Counted from the stretch's first letter, positions 1-9,020 are shown. The stretch: DNA of 64,000 nt from GCA-2794515 sp034436155 (GCA_034436155.1 DAOTVP010000061.1:38734-102733); one strand, 5' to 3'. The notes: generated from the sequence alone by a model not told the origin. Translations and numbers: made by a program.

Positions 1-725
1 GTACTATCACCTTCGGGTGTAACATCGGATTCGGGGGTGCTATCACCTTCAGGGGTCATCTCTGGGATAGCGGTTGGCATCATAATCGGCACAAAAACCG
101 ATTGTGCCTCTGGATTTTTGGCGATTTGCAAAGCAGGTTGACCGCACTCATTCGCCAACGCCGCCATCATGGTGATGCCATCTAAAATCGGGATAGTGAC
201 AACCCCTCGATCCGATTCGCATAAGGCACGGAAACCCTCACCATACGAATCGAGCAATATCACCTCGAAATACAGGCTAGTACGGTCATAAATATCCAAC
301 GCAACCCGTTCACCGACACGGCGTTGCGCGAGCAGGATTAAATCGCCGATAGTAGATAGGCTATCCCAATCTTCTTGAGAGAGTCCGATATTGAAATCGG
401 TCAGAAAGGCTTGTTGAATAGGCGCAATGTCCTCAATTTGCAGGCGTTCCAACGGTGTGCTAAGGGTCAATTCCTCTGTGTGTTGGGTAAAAGCGCCTAA
501 AATCTGTAAAATGCGTGTCTCGATAGTGCTATTTGGGCGAATGGCGAGGCGGAATGGGTTTTCGATGAAGCCCGCCGTGTATTGCACCCGTTCCTCAAAA
601 ATCAGGGTCGGGAACGGTGTGGCGGTTGGGATAATATTACTCTGTTGCGATGGAGCAGGATTTGATTGACCGCCACAACCTGCCAGCGTCACAATTGCGA
701 TGCACAAGATGATTATCCGCCACAT
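1..725 (-). CDS. lipoprotein, possibly a PhnD-like substrate-binding protein (3' end outside window)
   Basis: I read this frame directly: it opens with ATG at 725 and stays open to the left edge, giving 241 residues of a protein whose C-terminus is missing. The start MWRIIILCIAIVTLAGC is a lipoprotein signal with lipobox LAGC, so the product should be anchored outside the membrane. The body (residues 40-205) alternates hydrophobic strands and helices, and the stretch with FEVILLDSYGEGFRALC and ALANECGQPALQIAKN resembles the phosphonate/phosphite-type periplasmic binding fold, but this is a weak match by eye. The visible C-terminus is a run of TPEGDSTPES-like repeats, similar in style to the tail of the DsbA-like protein at 42414-43397. 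It starts 17 bases after the gene at 743-2131 and is probably cotranscribed with it. Function otherwise unknown. Confidence 0.7.
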   Translation of the reverse strand, partial: MWRIIILCIAIVTLAGCGGQSNPAPSQQSNIIPTATPFPTLIFEERVQYTAGFIENPFRLAIRPNSTIETRILQILGAFTQHTEELTLSTPLERLQIEDIAPIQQAFLTDFNIGLSQEDWDSLSTIGDLILLAQRRVGERVALDIYDRTSLYFEVILLDSYGEGFRALCESDRGVVTIPILDGITMMAALANECGQPALQIAKNPEAQSVFVPIMMPTAIPEMTPEGDSTPESDVTPEGDS

Positions 726-742
726 GATTCGTCCCTCTCTAC

Positions 743-2131
743 TTATTCAGATGGCACCAGTTCAATTTCGCGCCGTCCAACATCGCTATTATACACATTC
801 ACATCTTCATGTATCAAACCCGCCCAACACGCTTGTGGGTTGGCGGTTGGGATGAGGTCGGTCATACGGATTGCGCCCCACACCACCGCCCGTTTACCTG
901 CGGGGAGATAATAATAGGTATTGTCGTTAGTCGGATCTGTGACCGCCACCAATTCATCGGCGCTACCGATCGCCCAGCGCCATGGATAACTGACTTCGGA
1001 TGTCTCGCATTGGATACCCACACGCCACACACCCGATTGTTCATATTGCCCCAATGAGGCGGCGAGTTGGGTCTGGTCATACACCGTACCTGGGGGCGGT
1101 CCCGATGTGCGAATGGGAGTGATGCCATAATTCTCAACCGTAAGCGAAAAGACCAGTAAATCGCCGATTCGCATGGTAATCGGCAACACGTTGGCATCAT
1201 TCGGGCTGGTCGGTTTGGGGATGAGCGCCCCTGCCCCGTTTATGGTTGAGGCATACGCCTCATCGTAGGGCGCTGTGACGAATACGACCGTTGCGCCGTT
1301 GGGTTGCCCGACAATTTCGGCGCGGGGTTTGCCCCCGTCTCGAATCGTCAACGTGGCTTCGCGTTTGGTCACTTGTCCGATTCGGTCGCGGGCTTCGGCG
1401 ACAATCGTGTACAGACCATCATCAGGCGGGTCGGCATCAATATCGACACCGCCTTCATAATCGAAGCTGTGCCGTCCCGCTTCGCCCGATAAACGGCTCT
1501 CTTCTCGGCGTGAAATAGGCAGACGTTGGTCGTTTTGGTCTATCAGATACACATCCAACGTGGCATCTTTATCGAGATACACATTAATCAGCACGCGGTC
1601 ATCTATACCATCCTGATTCGGCGTGAAAACCTGTGGTGATACCGTGAATTCAATCATTTGCGGGGGCAATGGGATTGCATCACCGATAACGGTGAGCGTC
1701 CCGCGCTGTTCCATCGTTTCATCATCATCTTGTGCGCGAACCGATAACACCCATTCGTAGTCACCACTGGGGATAAGCCGGCGCAACACATCCCCTTGTA
1801 ACGTTTCGTTGGGCAATAAATAACCATCCACTACGCCACTGAATAACACATTGTATTCGCCACCAGAACGGCGTTCATCTTTACGGAAATAAAATTCGCG
1901 CCCATCGGCTTGGCGGATGAATACCAGCGACACAAACGCATTGCGACTAATTTCGTAACTGAATTGCGTCAGGTCATCTATGCCATCGGCATTGGGCGAA
2001 ATCACATCTAACGAATTTTCGACACGCACCAACAACGGGCGCGGGGGTTGCACGACAAAAAGCCCTATCGCCACCACAATCGCGGTCATGATGAGGGCAG
2101 AAATGAGGGTTAAACCAATTGGAAAACGCAT
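743..2131 (-). CDS. membrane-anchored protein with FlgD-type Ig-like repeats
   Basis: A 462-residue protein with one N-terminal membrane segment (about residues 8-28, MRFPIGLTLISALIMTAIVV) and no lipobox, so it is probably anchored with its bulk outside the cell. Two repeats begin with the calcium-loop-like motif of FlgD/gliding-type Ig domains: SPNADGIDDLTQF near residue 45 and TPNQDGIDDRVLI near residue 167. Each is followed by a beta-rich stretch ending in a phrase such as PSGDYEWVLSV or DDGLYTIVAEARDR, typical of this fold. The C-terminal 200 residues (from about 270) are beta-rich and unrecognised. Family knowledge suggests a structural or binding role at the envelope; no enzymatic motif is seen. 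It lies downstream of the aminotransferase and 17 bases upstream of the lipoprotein at the window edge. Confidence 0.8.
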   Translation of the reverse strand: MRFPIGLTLISALIMTAIVVAIGLFVVQPPRPLLVRVENSLDVISPNADGIDDLTQFSYEISRNAFVSLVFIRQADGREFYFRKDERRSGGEYNVLFSGVVDGYLLPNETLQGDVLRRLIPSGDYEWVLSVRAQDDDETMEQRGTLTVIGDAIPLPPQMIEFTVSPQVFTPNQDGIDDRVLINVYLDKDATLDVYLIDQNDQRLPISRREESRLSGEAGRHSFDYEGGVDIDADPPDDGLYTIVAEARDRIGQVTKREATLTIRDGGKPRAEIVGQPNGATVVFVTAPYDEAYASTINGAGALIPKPTSPNDANVLPITMRIGDLLVFSLTVENYGITPIRTSGPPPGTVYDQTQLAASLGQYEQSGVWRVGIQCETSEVSYPWRWAIGSADELVAVTDPTNDNTYYYLPAGKRAVVWGAIRMTDLIPTANPQACWAGLIHEDVNVYNSDVGRREIELVPSE

Positions 2132-2202
2132 GTCACCTCACACATTTTTTCATCTACATGCTTGCGAGTGTAACGGCATATCGGTTATGCGACAAGGGCA
2201 AA

Positions 2203-3369
2203 CTATCGCCTCAGTTTGAGCATCCGTTGGTTGGCGGCGCGGATGACATCATCGCCTTTACAAAAGGCAAAGCGCACATGCTTGCTACCTAGATGTTTGT
2301 GTTCGGCGCTGTAAAAGGCGCTGGTCGGAATCACCGCCACGCCAATTTTGGTTATCATATACCGTGAAAATGCCACATCATCACCATCGAACAAATCAGA
2401 AAAATCGGACATGACGAAATATGTGCCTTGCGGTGTGAACGACTGAAATCCCGCTTCATTCACACCCGCCATCATCAAATCGCGTTTTTCGGTGTACATG
2501 GCACGATAATCTTCGTAGTATGAACTGGGCAATTTGAACGCTTCGGATAAGGCGATTTGGGCGGGATGATTGCCGACAAACGTGATATATTGACGGGCTT
2601 GTGTCACCCCTTTGATCAAATCGGGATGCCCATAAATCCAGCCTGTTTTCCAGCCCGTCATACCGAAGGTTTTGCCCGCGCTCCCGATGGTGACGGTGCG
2701 CTCGAACATATCGGGCAAGCTGGCGATGGGGATATGCACCGCATCATCGAATATCAGATGTTCGTACACCTCATCCGATATGACGGTGACATCGTATTCT
2801 TTGCATAAATCGGCTATCAGGGTCAGTTCTTCGCGTGAAAACACTTTGCCAATAGGGTTATGTGGGGTATTGAGGATAATCGCCCGTGTTTTGGGGTTAA
2901 ACGCCTTGCGGAGTTCATCCACATCGAATTGCCATTGGGGTGGATAGAGCGGGACATATACAGGCACACCACCCGCCATCAACACACCTGGAGCGTAGCT
3001 ATCAAAAAATGGCTCGATGATAATCACCTCATCGCCGACATCAATTAGTCCCATAATCGAGGCGAAAACGGCTTCGGTCGCGCCTGCGGTGATGATGACA
3101 CCTGCCTGTGGGTCTACATCCATGCCATAATGCCGATTCACAAAATTCGCTACGCCCTGACGTGCCACCAACGCCCCCGCGCCAGGCGCATATTGATTAT
3201 ACAATCCCGATTGGAGCGCGTTCACATAGGCTTGAACCACTTCTGGCGCACCATCAAAATCGGGTCTGCCCTGCCCCAAATTGACGGCATTATATTGTTG
3301 TGCGAGCGCGTTAATCTCTGTAAAAATCGTCGTCCCAAATGGGACAACACGATTGGCTATGCGTGGCAT
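2203..3369 (-). CDS. PLP-dependent aminotransferase class I (KAT/methionine aminotransferase-like)
   Basis: A 388-residue fold-type I aminotransferase of normal family length. The N-terminus carries NLGQGRPDFDGAPE, the substrate-loop signature of the kynurenine/methionine aminotransferase (YbdL/KAT) branch. Other landmarks are NTPHNPIGKVFSREEL (about residue 170), the cofactor-binding DEVYEHLIFDD (about 200) and the Schiff-base lysine in SAGKTFGMTGWKTGWIYG (about 235). The conserved C-terminal Arg for the substrate carboxylate is in KHVRFAFCKGDD. It transfers an amino group from an amino acid (aromatic, Met or Gln are usual for this branch) to a 2-oxo acid in the cytoplasm; the exact substrate cannot be read from sequence. 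The ATG at 3369 follows a purine-rich GAGAGGGA stretch. RNase HI lies 66 bases upstream on the same strand. Confidence 0.9.
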   Translation of the reverse strand: MPRIANRVVPFGTTIFTEINALAQQYNAVNLGQGRPDFDGAPEVVQAYVNALQSGLYNQYAPGAGALVARQGVANFVNRHYGMDVDPQAGVIITAGATEAVFASIMGLIDVGDEVIIIEPFFDSYAPGVLMAGGVPVYVPLYPPQWQFDVDELRKAFNPKTRAIILNTPHNPIGKVFSREELTLIADLCKEYDVTVISDEVYEHLIFDDAVHIPIASLPDMFERTVTIGSAGKTFGMTGWKTGWIYGHPDLIKGVTQARQYITFVGNHPAQIALSEAFKLPSSYYEDYRAMYTEKRDLMMAGVNEAGFQSFTPQGTYFVMSDFSDLFDGDDVAFSRYMITKIGVAVIPTSAFYSAEHKHLGSKHVRFAFCKGDDVIRAANQRMLKLRR

Positions 3370-3435
3370 GGTGATTCTATCCCTCTCTCAACAATTCGTG
3401 CGAAAATAAATCTCATTATCTTGCGCCAACATACC

Positions 3436-3951
3436 CTAGCGCATATTACGTTTGGCATCATCACGAGTTTGATTGACCAGTTTATCTACCCGTTTATTAT
3501 AGGTATCATCAGCATGTCCTTTGACCCAGTGCCATGTGATTTGATGTTTCTGAATCGCCTTATCAAGTCGTTTCCATAAATCTTGATTCTCGATAGGGCG
3601 GGATTCAACTTTACGGACATTGCCATCTTTCATGTATTGATAAGGTGCTGTGCGCCAATTCTTTTTCACCCAACTCTTCAACCATTTTGTAACACCATTC
3701 TTGAGATAGATACTATCAGTATAAAAATTGATGCTACAAGATGTTTTAAGTGATTCCAGTGCTTGAATAGCCGCCATCAATTCCATACGACTACTGGTCG
3801 TTTGTGGGTCATACCCCGTCAATTCTTTTTCGACCACTTCACCATTTTCACGCTTGAACATCAACAACGCCGCCCACGCGCCAAAACCCGGATTTGGGCT
3901 ACATCCACCATCAGTATAAATGGTCACTTTTGGCAAACTATCATCACTCAT
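3436..3951 (-). CDS. rnhA: ribonuclease HI
   Basis: Degrades the RNA strand of RNA-DNA hybrids. All four acidic catalytic residues of type 1 RNase H are visible: Asp in IYTDGGCSPNPG, Glu in SSRMELMAAIQAL, Asp in FYTDSIYLKNG and Asp in KGHADDTYNKRVD. The basic handle between the third and fourth motifs (WLKSWVKKNWRT) is present as in E. coli RNase HI. I chose ATG at 3951 (MSDDSLPK) rather than the in-frame ATG at 3981, because GAGGGG sits just upstream of 3951; this gives 171 residues. It is divergent from the small membrane protein gene starting at 4029, and the two share a promoter region of about 80 bases. Confidence 0.94.
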   Translation of the reverse strand: MSDDSLPKVTIYTDGGCSPNPGFGAWAALLMFKRENGEVVEKELTGYDPQTTSSRMELMAAIQALESLKTSCSINFYTDSIYLKNGVTKWLKSWVKKNWRTAPYQYMKDGNVRKVESRPIENQDLWKRLDKAIQKHQITWHWVKGHADDTYNKRVDKLVNQTRDDAKRNMR

Positions 3952-4028
3952 CGTCAACCCCTCACACAACTTTCTGGTCAAAAATTACGTACTGGTTATT
4001 ATATGAGATGAGAGAGGAAAATGCACCG

Positions 4029-4478
4029 ATGGATACACAAAAATTAGACCAAAAACGGTTAGATGCTATGCTTCGGATTGTCCAAAATGCCGTTGGGACA
4101 GGGATTGCGGGGGCAGTACCGTTACCTGCGATGGAGACCGCCAAAATGGTGGGTATCGCCGCCTCAGATGCGTGGATGTTCTGGGATATTTATCGGATTT
4201 ATTTTAACGATTCGCCCACATCAGAGAAACTCGCCGAAATGCTCAACAAGGCGGGGATGATTATCGTGACGGGTGGCGTGGTGAGTTATACCGCCTTGCG
4301 CGTCTCGCATGGGATTTTGGATGTGTTTTTGAGCGTGATTCCGATTGGCGGATGGTTGCTTTCGGGCACATTAACGGGCGGGACATCGGTCGTTGCAGGG
4401 TTATTCTGGACGGGACTAATCGAATCGTTTTACATGGATGCCCAACGGCAGAAGGCAACCGAAAACACAGCATCATAA
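4029..4478 (+). CDS. small hydrophobic protein, DUF697-like
   Basis: A 149-residue protein (MDTQKLDQKRLDAML...). I chose ATG 4029 because GAGAGGA precedes it at 4012-4018; ATG 4008 is the alternative. Residues 12-40 (VGTGIAGAVPLPAMETAKM) look like the start of the DUF697/YcjF-type domain, in which a Gly/Pro-containing helix precedes amphipathic and membrane-dipping helices. Two further hydrophobic stretches, around residues 77-100 and 105-135 (Gly-rich, VIPIGGWLLSGTLTGGTSVV), could be membrane segments. DUF697 domains often accompany dynamin-like or Era-like GTPases, but no GTPase is next door. Function unknown; a regulatory or membrane-associated role is only inference. It is followed by a palindromic repeat at 4488-4523. 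Confidence 0.65.
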   Translation: MDTQKLDQKRLDAMLRIVQNAVGTGIAGAVPLPAMETAKMVGIAASDAWMFWDIYRIYFNDSPTSEKLAEMLNKAGMIIVTGGVVSYTALRVSHGILDVFLSVIPIGGWLLSGTLTGGTSVVAGLFWTGLIESFYMDAQRQKATENTAS

Positions 4479-4487
4479 CATTAAAAA

Positions 4488-4523
4488 GGTCGGATATCCG
4501 CGCCTCACGGTGCTAATCCGACC
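4488..4523 (+). repeat. bipartite palindrome, family I
   Basis: Outer stem GGTCGGAT (4488-4495) pairs with ATCCGACC (4516-4523); inner stem GCGCC pairs with GGTGC around loop TCAC; the unpaired spacers are ATCC on the left and TA on the right. It lies between convergent genes and is followed by CTACAAAATC and, 27 bases on, by TGTACGGACGTGC. The arms GGACGTGC (4551-4558) and GCGCGTCC (4599-4606) may be a decayed partner element of the GGACGCGC type. Same architecture as the elements at 32260, 48679, 50097 and 52484. Confidence 0.8.
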
Positions 4524-4623
4524 CTACAAAATCTAAAATTTGACCTGTACGGACGTGCATAATCACACCTGAATTTTGAACTGTACAAACGCATTTCTGC
4601 GCGTCCCCGTTATACCTCGATTT

Positions 4624-6336
4624 TCATCCTCCCAATAATACCCCCACACGCAAGCGACTATTCCCGATTATAATATCCTCGACATTGTATTCAATCGCGC
4701 CATAACGATGATTGAGCAGGGTGTCGAGTGCGCGGGCAAAATCGGCGGGGATGATGCCTGTCAGATATTGGCGGGTCGTTTCATCGGCGGGGATGTTATC
4801 CACCGTGATTATCGGCAAAACGGTCATCTCGACAAAATCTACCACCGTGCGCCGTATGGCAACGGGGATAATATACACCACGCCGTTATAATCCACATAA
4901 AATTGAATTTGGCGTTCCCCATACACCACCAACACATAGCCAATCGGGTTATTATTTTGCGCCCGCAGTTGATGCAACAGCTCATTATGGCTGATTTCCC
5001 ACTCGGTATAATTGGTGGGGGTATTGGTCGGTGTGGGCGTGATAGTCGGTGTCGGCGTAAGGGTTGGAGTCGGTGTACTGGTCGGCGTTGGTGTGGCTGT
5101 GGGGATGATTAAATTCGCCACATCATTACGGATGGCGGGCAATAAATGATATAACACATCGCCCGGGCAGGTTGTTCCACTTGGACATCCATAAATAGAC
5201 GAATTTCCATCTCGATGACCCGATATATTCCACATCGTAAGCGCCGATGGATTATGATAACCCCATCCTGTAGGGCTAATATTCAAGATAGTCGCTTTCC
5301 ACGCCAATAAATTTTTCAGGCTATTGAGCGCATTATTGGATGGACTCACGCTGGTGAATGTGCCAATGAGGGCGATGCCCATCGTTTTGCTATTCATACA
5401 ACTAAAGTGTGCGCCGATGCTCCCATCGCCACCTGCACGCCCTTCGTAAATCACGCCGTTGGGGTCTATCAGATAATTATAGCCAATATCGCCCCAACCG
5501 AGTGTGTTGGTGTGATACTGCCAAATCGAGCGCACCCGCGCCGCCCAATCGGTATCGGTATTGGGCGTGGCGGTATGATGCACAATAAAATGGGTGACGG
5601 TGGTGTATTGAGGCGACCATTGCGGGGCATTTTGACCATCTGGGCAACCCCACCCCGTCCGCGAGATGACGGGTTGCGGGGCAGAATTGGGCAACATGAC
5701 CGTCTGACCAGAGGATATGCGGGCTTGAATATCGGCGATGGCGCTCGGCGGTGTTATCCCTGCGCTAATAAAGGTCAACTTAGCGGATGAAAAGGTGATA
5801 GGTTGTGTGATTTTGGTCTCGTCCCAGAAAATGCCGAGTTGAATGTAGCGCGTGGCTTTATCAAAACTGGTCAAATGGGCATACATGCCAATAGTATCCA
5901 GATGAAAATGGTCTATGAATTGCCAATCTGTCCATATTTCACCATCCACCGAGCCACGCAAAGCCACATCCACCGCGTTTTCATCATACGTGTGGGAGAC
6001 ATCAAGGATCAGACCAACATCCAACACAGGCGCGACACGGGTTAGTGACACGGGGAATGGTTCGGATATAAATTCGCGGTTGGCGTTATCTCCTGTCGAT
6101 AACATGAGGGGCAAAAAATCGTAAACGATGGTCTGTTCCTGCATATCCGCCGAAAACGGACGACTAATCGTGTTGTTCATCGGCACAGACGGGGTAGGCG
6201 TGCGCGTGAGTTCAAAATCGGCTTGGGCATAAGCAAGCGCGTCCGATTGGCTGTTGATGGTCATGAGAAGTGACATCAACAACCCACATAAAAATCCACA
6301 AATAAGTAAGAGGCGTGTTGTTTTCATAAAACACAT
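4624..6336 (-). CDS. secreted N-acetylmuramoyl-L-alanine amidase, PGRP/amidase_2 type
   Basis: A 570-residue exported protein. It begins with a signal peptide (MKTTRLLLICGFLCGLLMSL; either ATG 6336 or 6327 could be used, neither has a clear ribosome site). Residues 60-200 are a beta-rich domain of the galactose-binding style. Residues 220-400 are a peptidoglycan-recognition amidase: WGCPDG, FIVHHTATPNTDTD with the zinc His, GDIGYNYLIDPNGVIYEGR, and the second His and Cys of the site in SGHRDG and CPGDVLY. It should cleave the lactyl-amide bond between MurNAc and L-Ala. A Thr/Pro linker (about 408-445) leads to an unrecognised 120-residue C-terminal domain. A short inverted repeat (AGGC ... 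GCCT) sits just upstream of the start. Confidence 0.88.
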   Translation of the reverse strand: MCFMKTTRLLLICGFLCGLLMSLLMTINSQSDALAYAQADFELTRTPTPSVPMNNTISRPFSADMQEQTIVYDFLPLMLSTGDNANREFISEPFPVSLTRVAPVLDVGLILDVSHTYDENAVDVALRGSVDGEIWTDWQFIDHFHLDTIGMYAHLTSFDKATRYIQLGIFWDETKITQPITFSSAKLTFISAGITPPSAIADIQARISSGQTVMLPNSAPQPVISRTGWGCPDGQNAPQWSPQYTTVTHFIVHHTATPNTDTDWAARVRSIWQYHTNTLGWGDIGYNYLIDPNGVIYEGRAGGDGSIGAHFSCMNSKTMGIALIGTFTSVSPSNNALNSLKNLLAWKATILNISPTGWGYHNPSALTMWNISGHRDGNSSIYGCPSGTTCPGDVLYHLLPAIRNDVANLIIPTATPTPTSTPTPTLTPTPTITPTPTNTPTNYTEWEISHNELLHQLRAQNNNPIGYVLVVYGERQIQFYVDYNGVVYIIPVAIRRTVVDFVEMTVLPIITVDNIPADETTRQYLTGIIPADFARALDTLLNHRYGAIEYNVEDIIIGNSRLRVGVLLGG

Positions 6337-6880
6337 TATAGGCGTTTTTTGCCTGATAAATAAACAACGATTGTACTACGTCCGTTCAGATTGGGTTAGA
6401 AGGTGATTTCTATTCAAAAAGCCCTATATTTTGGGGTGTTTGATATGAATTTAGTCCCAATAGTATGATAACCTATTGACATGCACGGTAATGTGTTGAT
6501 AATGAATGATAGTGGTCATTATATAAGCGGGTTTGCACTAACCGCACTAGGAGTTACATATACCAAAAATGGATACATCCATCGAATGTGACTGTAGCCT
6601 CATAAACGGGACATTACGCCTCGCCCATGCAACCAAGTCGCACAGGCAATCCCCCTGCGACCAAATTGCCCGACCACACAATGTTGTTCATGTAAACTTA
6701 TGATACCCACAATCACCCAGTGAGTTCAATTTGGGTGTAAAGATGTTGCCATAGTGACCGTCTATCATGACGCATATGGTTTTTGACAAGCTATGTTGCT
6801 GATTCAACGCAAGGCGTTGCGGAGAAGACAGAATCACACATAATTTTTTGCGTTTTTCTGGTGACTATCATCACCACCTG
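6337..6880 (+). promoter_or_regulatory. long non-coding region upstream of the decarboxylase with a candidate promoter
   Basis: About 540 bases without a convincing gene. A candidate sigma-70 promoter reads TTGACA at 6476-6481 and GATAAT at 6498-6503 (16-base spacer), pointing to the decarboxylase; if real, the transcript would carry about 370 untranslated bases. A 29-codon ORF from ATG 6502 is not supported by a ribosome site. Small hairpins are visible, for example CAACGC (6805-6810) with GCGTTG (6814-6819). I recognise no known riboswitch consensus. Confidence 0.35.
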
Positions 6881-8398
6881 ATGAGGATACAAATTGACGT
6901 GATAACCAATCCTAAAAATCGGCAATACAACACAACGGGCAATCTCGATCAAAGCCGAATGCCTTACCTCGAAAGCCTATTGGCAGAAAAAGAGGCATAT
7001 CATATTTCATTCCACATGCCCGGTCATAAGATGAATATGAAACCACATCCCATGTTGGAACAGTATTGGGGTGGCAATCTACACCCCGCCGATGTAGTCG
7101 AAATCAACGGCATTATCGATTATCTGCATTCGCCAAAAGGCAAATTGCTCGAAGCGCAACAATTGGCGGCGCAAGCCTATGGCGCAGACCACACGTTTTT
7201 CCTCATCAACGGGTCAACAGTTGGGAATATGGGCGCGATTATGAGCGCCTCTGGTGAGGGGCAAAAGGTGATGATGCCCCGCGCCTGTCATCGGTCTGTG
7301 TATGGCGGGTTGGTGTTATCGGGCGCGATGCCTGTGTATATCCCACCCGATTATCATCCTCAAGTCGGGTCATCGTTGGCGGTATCGGCGGATGTGGTGC
7401 GAAAATTATTCGCAGAAAACACCGACATCGCCGCGGTGCATATCACATCACCCAATTATTACGGTGTGCTATCCGATACAGCGACCATCAGCCAAATCAC
7501 GCACGAAAATGGCGCGTTGATGCTGGTGGATGAGGCGCACGGCTCGCATTTAGCATTTCATGATGGATTGCCCCGATCTGCCACCCAACTGGGCGCGGAT
7601 ATGGTGATTCAAAGCACGCATAAAACACAAGGGGCGCTCACACAAGCCTCGATGTTGCATGTGAATGGGACGCGGGTGAACCTCGCTCGTGTGGCGCAGG
7701 TGATGAGCTTGTTGCAATCGTCATCGCCCAACTCGCTCCTACTGGCTTCGTTGGATGCGGCGCGGATGCAAATGGCGACAGAAGGCTACAATCTGCTCAC
7801 TCGCGTGTTGGAACTATCGTATTTTGCCCGCGACCAAATCGCTGGCATAGACGGATTATGGTGCTATGGCGATGATTTAATCGGTCATCATGGCATTTTC
7901 GCCTACGACCCGACCAAATTGGTCATCAGCGTGCGCGGAATCGGTCAGACAGGCTACGCCGTGTCGGATGCGCTCAGAAATACATATGGTATTGATGTCG
8001 AGTTCGCCGATTTGCGCCAAATTATCTGTTCTATCACCATTGGCGATGATGAGCATACCATCAGCCAACTGATTAAAGCCTTGCGCGAAATCGCCCAAGA
8101 TAAACGCACAGTGGATAGTGACCCCGAAGTCCCACCACCAAGCGAATTACCCAAAATTGCGATTAGCCCGCGTGATGCCTATTTTGCGCCATCGCGCCCA
8201 GTGCCACTGGCACAGTCGGTCGGCGAAATTAGCGCCGAAAATATCATCCCCTACCCGCCCGGTATCCCGTTGGTAGTGCCAGGGGAAATTATCACCCAGG
8301 AGTTGCTGGATTATCTGGCATATCTACGGCACAAAGGGAGTGGTGTCGTGGGTATGGAAGATAAATCGCTGGCAACCTTGCGGATTGTTGCCCAATAA
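6881..8398 (+). CDS. Orn/Lys/Arg decarboxylase (aspartate aminotransferase-fold, SpeA-type)
   Basis: A PLP enzyme of the group III basic-amino-acid decarboxylases, here without the N-terminal receiver-like wing, as in the short Bacillus-type enzymes. It removes CO2 from arginine, lysine or ornithine to feed polyamine synthesis. Visible signatures are HISFHMPGHKMNM near the start, the HGT-like TFFLINGSTVGNMGAIM, PRACHRSVYGGLVLSG, the cofactor Asp in MLVDEAHGSHLAFH and the Schiff-base Lys in IQSTHKTQGALTQASML. The C-terminal small domain ends with the conserved IPYPPGIPLVVPGE phrase. I chose ATG 6881; a TTG at 6848 extends the frame and ATG 6959 would shorten it, and none has a clear Shine-Dalgarno. 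Substrate choice among the three amino acids cannot be decided. A hairpin follows the stop. Confidence 0.9.
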   Translation: MRIQIDVITNPKNRQYNTTGNLDQSRMPYLESLLAEKEAYHISFHMPGHKMNMKPHPMLEQYWGGNLHPADVVEINGIIDYLHSPKGKLLEAQQLAAQAYGADHTFFLINGSTVGNMGAIMSASGEGQKVMMPRACHRSVYGGLVLSGAMPVYIPPDYHPQVGSSLAVSADVVRKLFAENTDIAAVHITSPNYYGVLSDTATISQITHENGALMLVDEAHGSHLAFHDGLPRSATQLGADMVIQSTHKTQGALTQASMLHVNGTRVNLARVAQVMSLLQSSSPNSLLLASLDAARMQMATEGYNLLTRVLELSYFARDQIAGIDGLWCYGDDLIGHHGIFAYDPTKLVISVRGIGQTGYAVSDALRNTYGIDVEFADLRQIICSITIGDDEHTISQLIKALREIAQDKRTVDSDPEVPPPSELPKIAISPRDAYFAPSRPVPLAQSVGEISAENIIPYPPGIPLVVPGEIITQELLDYLAYLRHKGSGVVGMEDKSLATLRIVAQ

Positions 8399-8405
8399 CC
8401 GACTA

Positions 8406-8437
8406 GCGGATACCCCTTTGGGCATCCGATACTTTTT
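8406..8437 (+). terminator. candidate intrinsic terminator after the decarboxylase
   Basis: CGGAT (8407-8411) pairs with ATCCG (8424-8428) and CCC with GGG inside it, around loop CTTT with one A/C mismatch; the hairpin is followed by ATACTTTTT. It separates the decarboxylase from the SET gene. Confidence 0.5.
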
Positions 8438-8485
8438 GCAACACATTCGTATCACATTTGTAAATTATAGAGAGGAAATCGAACC

Positions 8486-8959
8486 ATGTCGAACCGTTTT
8501 TACCCAGACGCAATGCCAACCTACGAATATGAACCCACCACCGATAAATTTGCCATCCAATTTGTCGATGATGGTGTTGGGCAAGGTGTGGTGACGCTCG
8601 TGCCATTCAAAAAAGGCGACATTATCTTCCGCTTCACCGGATTTTTCTCATCCGAGATCACCCAATTCACCCTGCGCGTGAATGACAATCTGCACCTGCA
8701 TGACCCCTTCTTCATGGGCAAAGTGTTACACTCGTGCGACCCTAACGCCAGTGTGGATATGCAAACCCGTACATTCACCGCCATCAAAGACATTGAACCT
8801 GGTGAATTTGTGACGATGGATTATGCCCAAACCGAAGAACGCCTCTTCAAGCCGTTCTATTGCTCGTGTGGTTCACCCAATTGTCGTGGATACATCACAG
8901 GCTATGGTGAATTGGAATTGGTCGGTCATAAAAATGGCAAAGCCAATCACGGCGGTTGA
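8486..8959 (+). CDS. SET domain protein with post-SET cysteine motif
   Basis: A 157-residue protein that is essentially one SET domain. The two core motifs of this AdoMet-dependent lysine methyltransferase fold are visible: LHSCDPNASVDM (the NHSC/N-type motif, about residue 77) and GEFVTMDYAQTEE (the ELxxDY-type motif, about residue 107). After it comes CSCGSPNCRGYITGY, the CxCxxxxC post-SET arrangement that closes the active site with zinc in eukaryotic-type enzymes. In the first motif N-H is replaced by L-H, a common variation. Ribosome site GAGAGGA lies 9 bases before ATG 8486. The target protein is unknown. No neighbour suggests a partner; an intrinsic terminator follows. Confidence 0.85.
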   Translation: MSNRFYPDAMPTYEYEPTTDKFAIQFVDDGVGQGVVTLVPFKKGDIIFRFTGFFSSEITQFTLRVNDNLHLHDPFFMGKVLHSCDPNASVDMQTRTFTAIKDIEPGEFVTMDYAQTEERLFKPFYCSCGSPNCRGYITGYGELELVGHKNGKANHGG

Positions 8960-8990
8960 CTGATAAGCCCCGCCGATGTGGATAATCCAA

Positions 8991-9020
8991 AACGCCCATG
9001 AGAATATGGGCGTTTTTTTG
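8991..9020 (+). terminator. intrinsic terminator of the SET gene
   Basis: Stem AACGCCCAT (8991-8999) pairs perfectly with ATGGGCGTT (9006-9014) around a 6-base loop, followed by a T-run. It lies 31 bases after the SET stop codon. Confidence 0.9.

Noticed and set aside
3130..3579. 149-residue plus-strand frame over the aminotransferase/RNase HI junction
   Set aside because: Overlaps two well-supported genes on the other strand and has a random composition.
6502..6591. 29-codon frame upstream of the decarboxylase
   Set aside because: Overlaps the candidate -10, has no ribosome site and no biased amino acid content.
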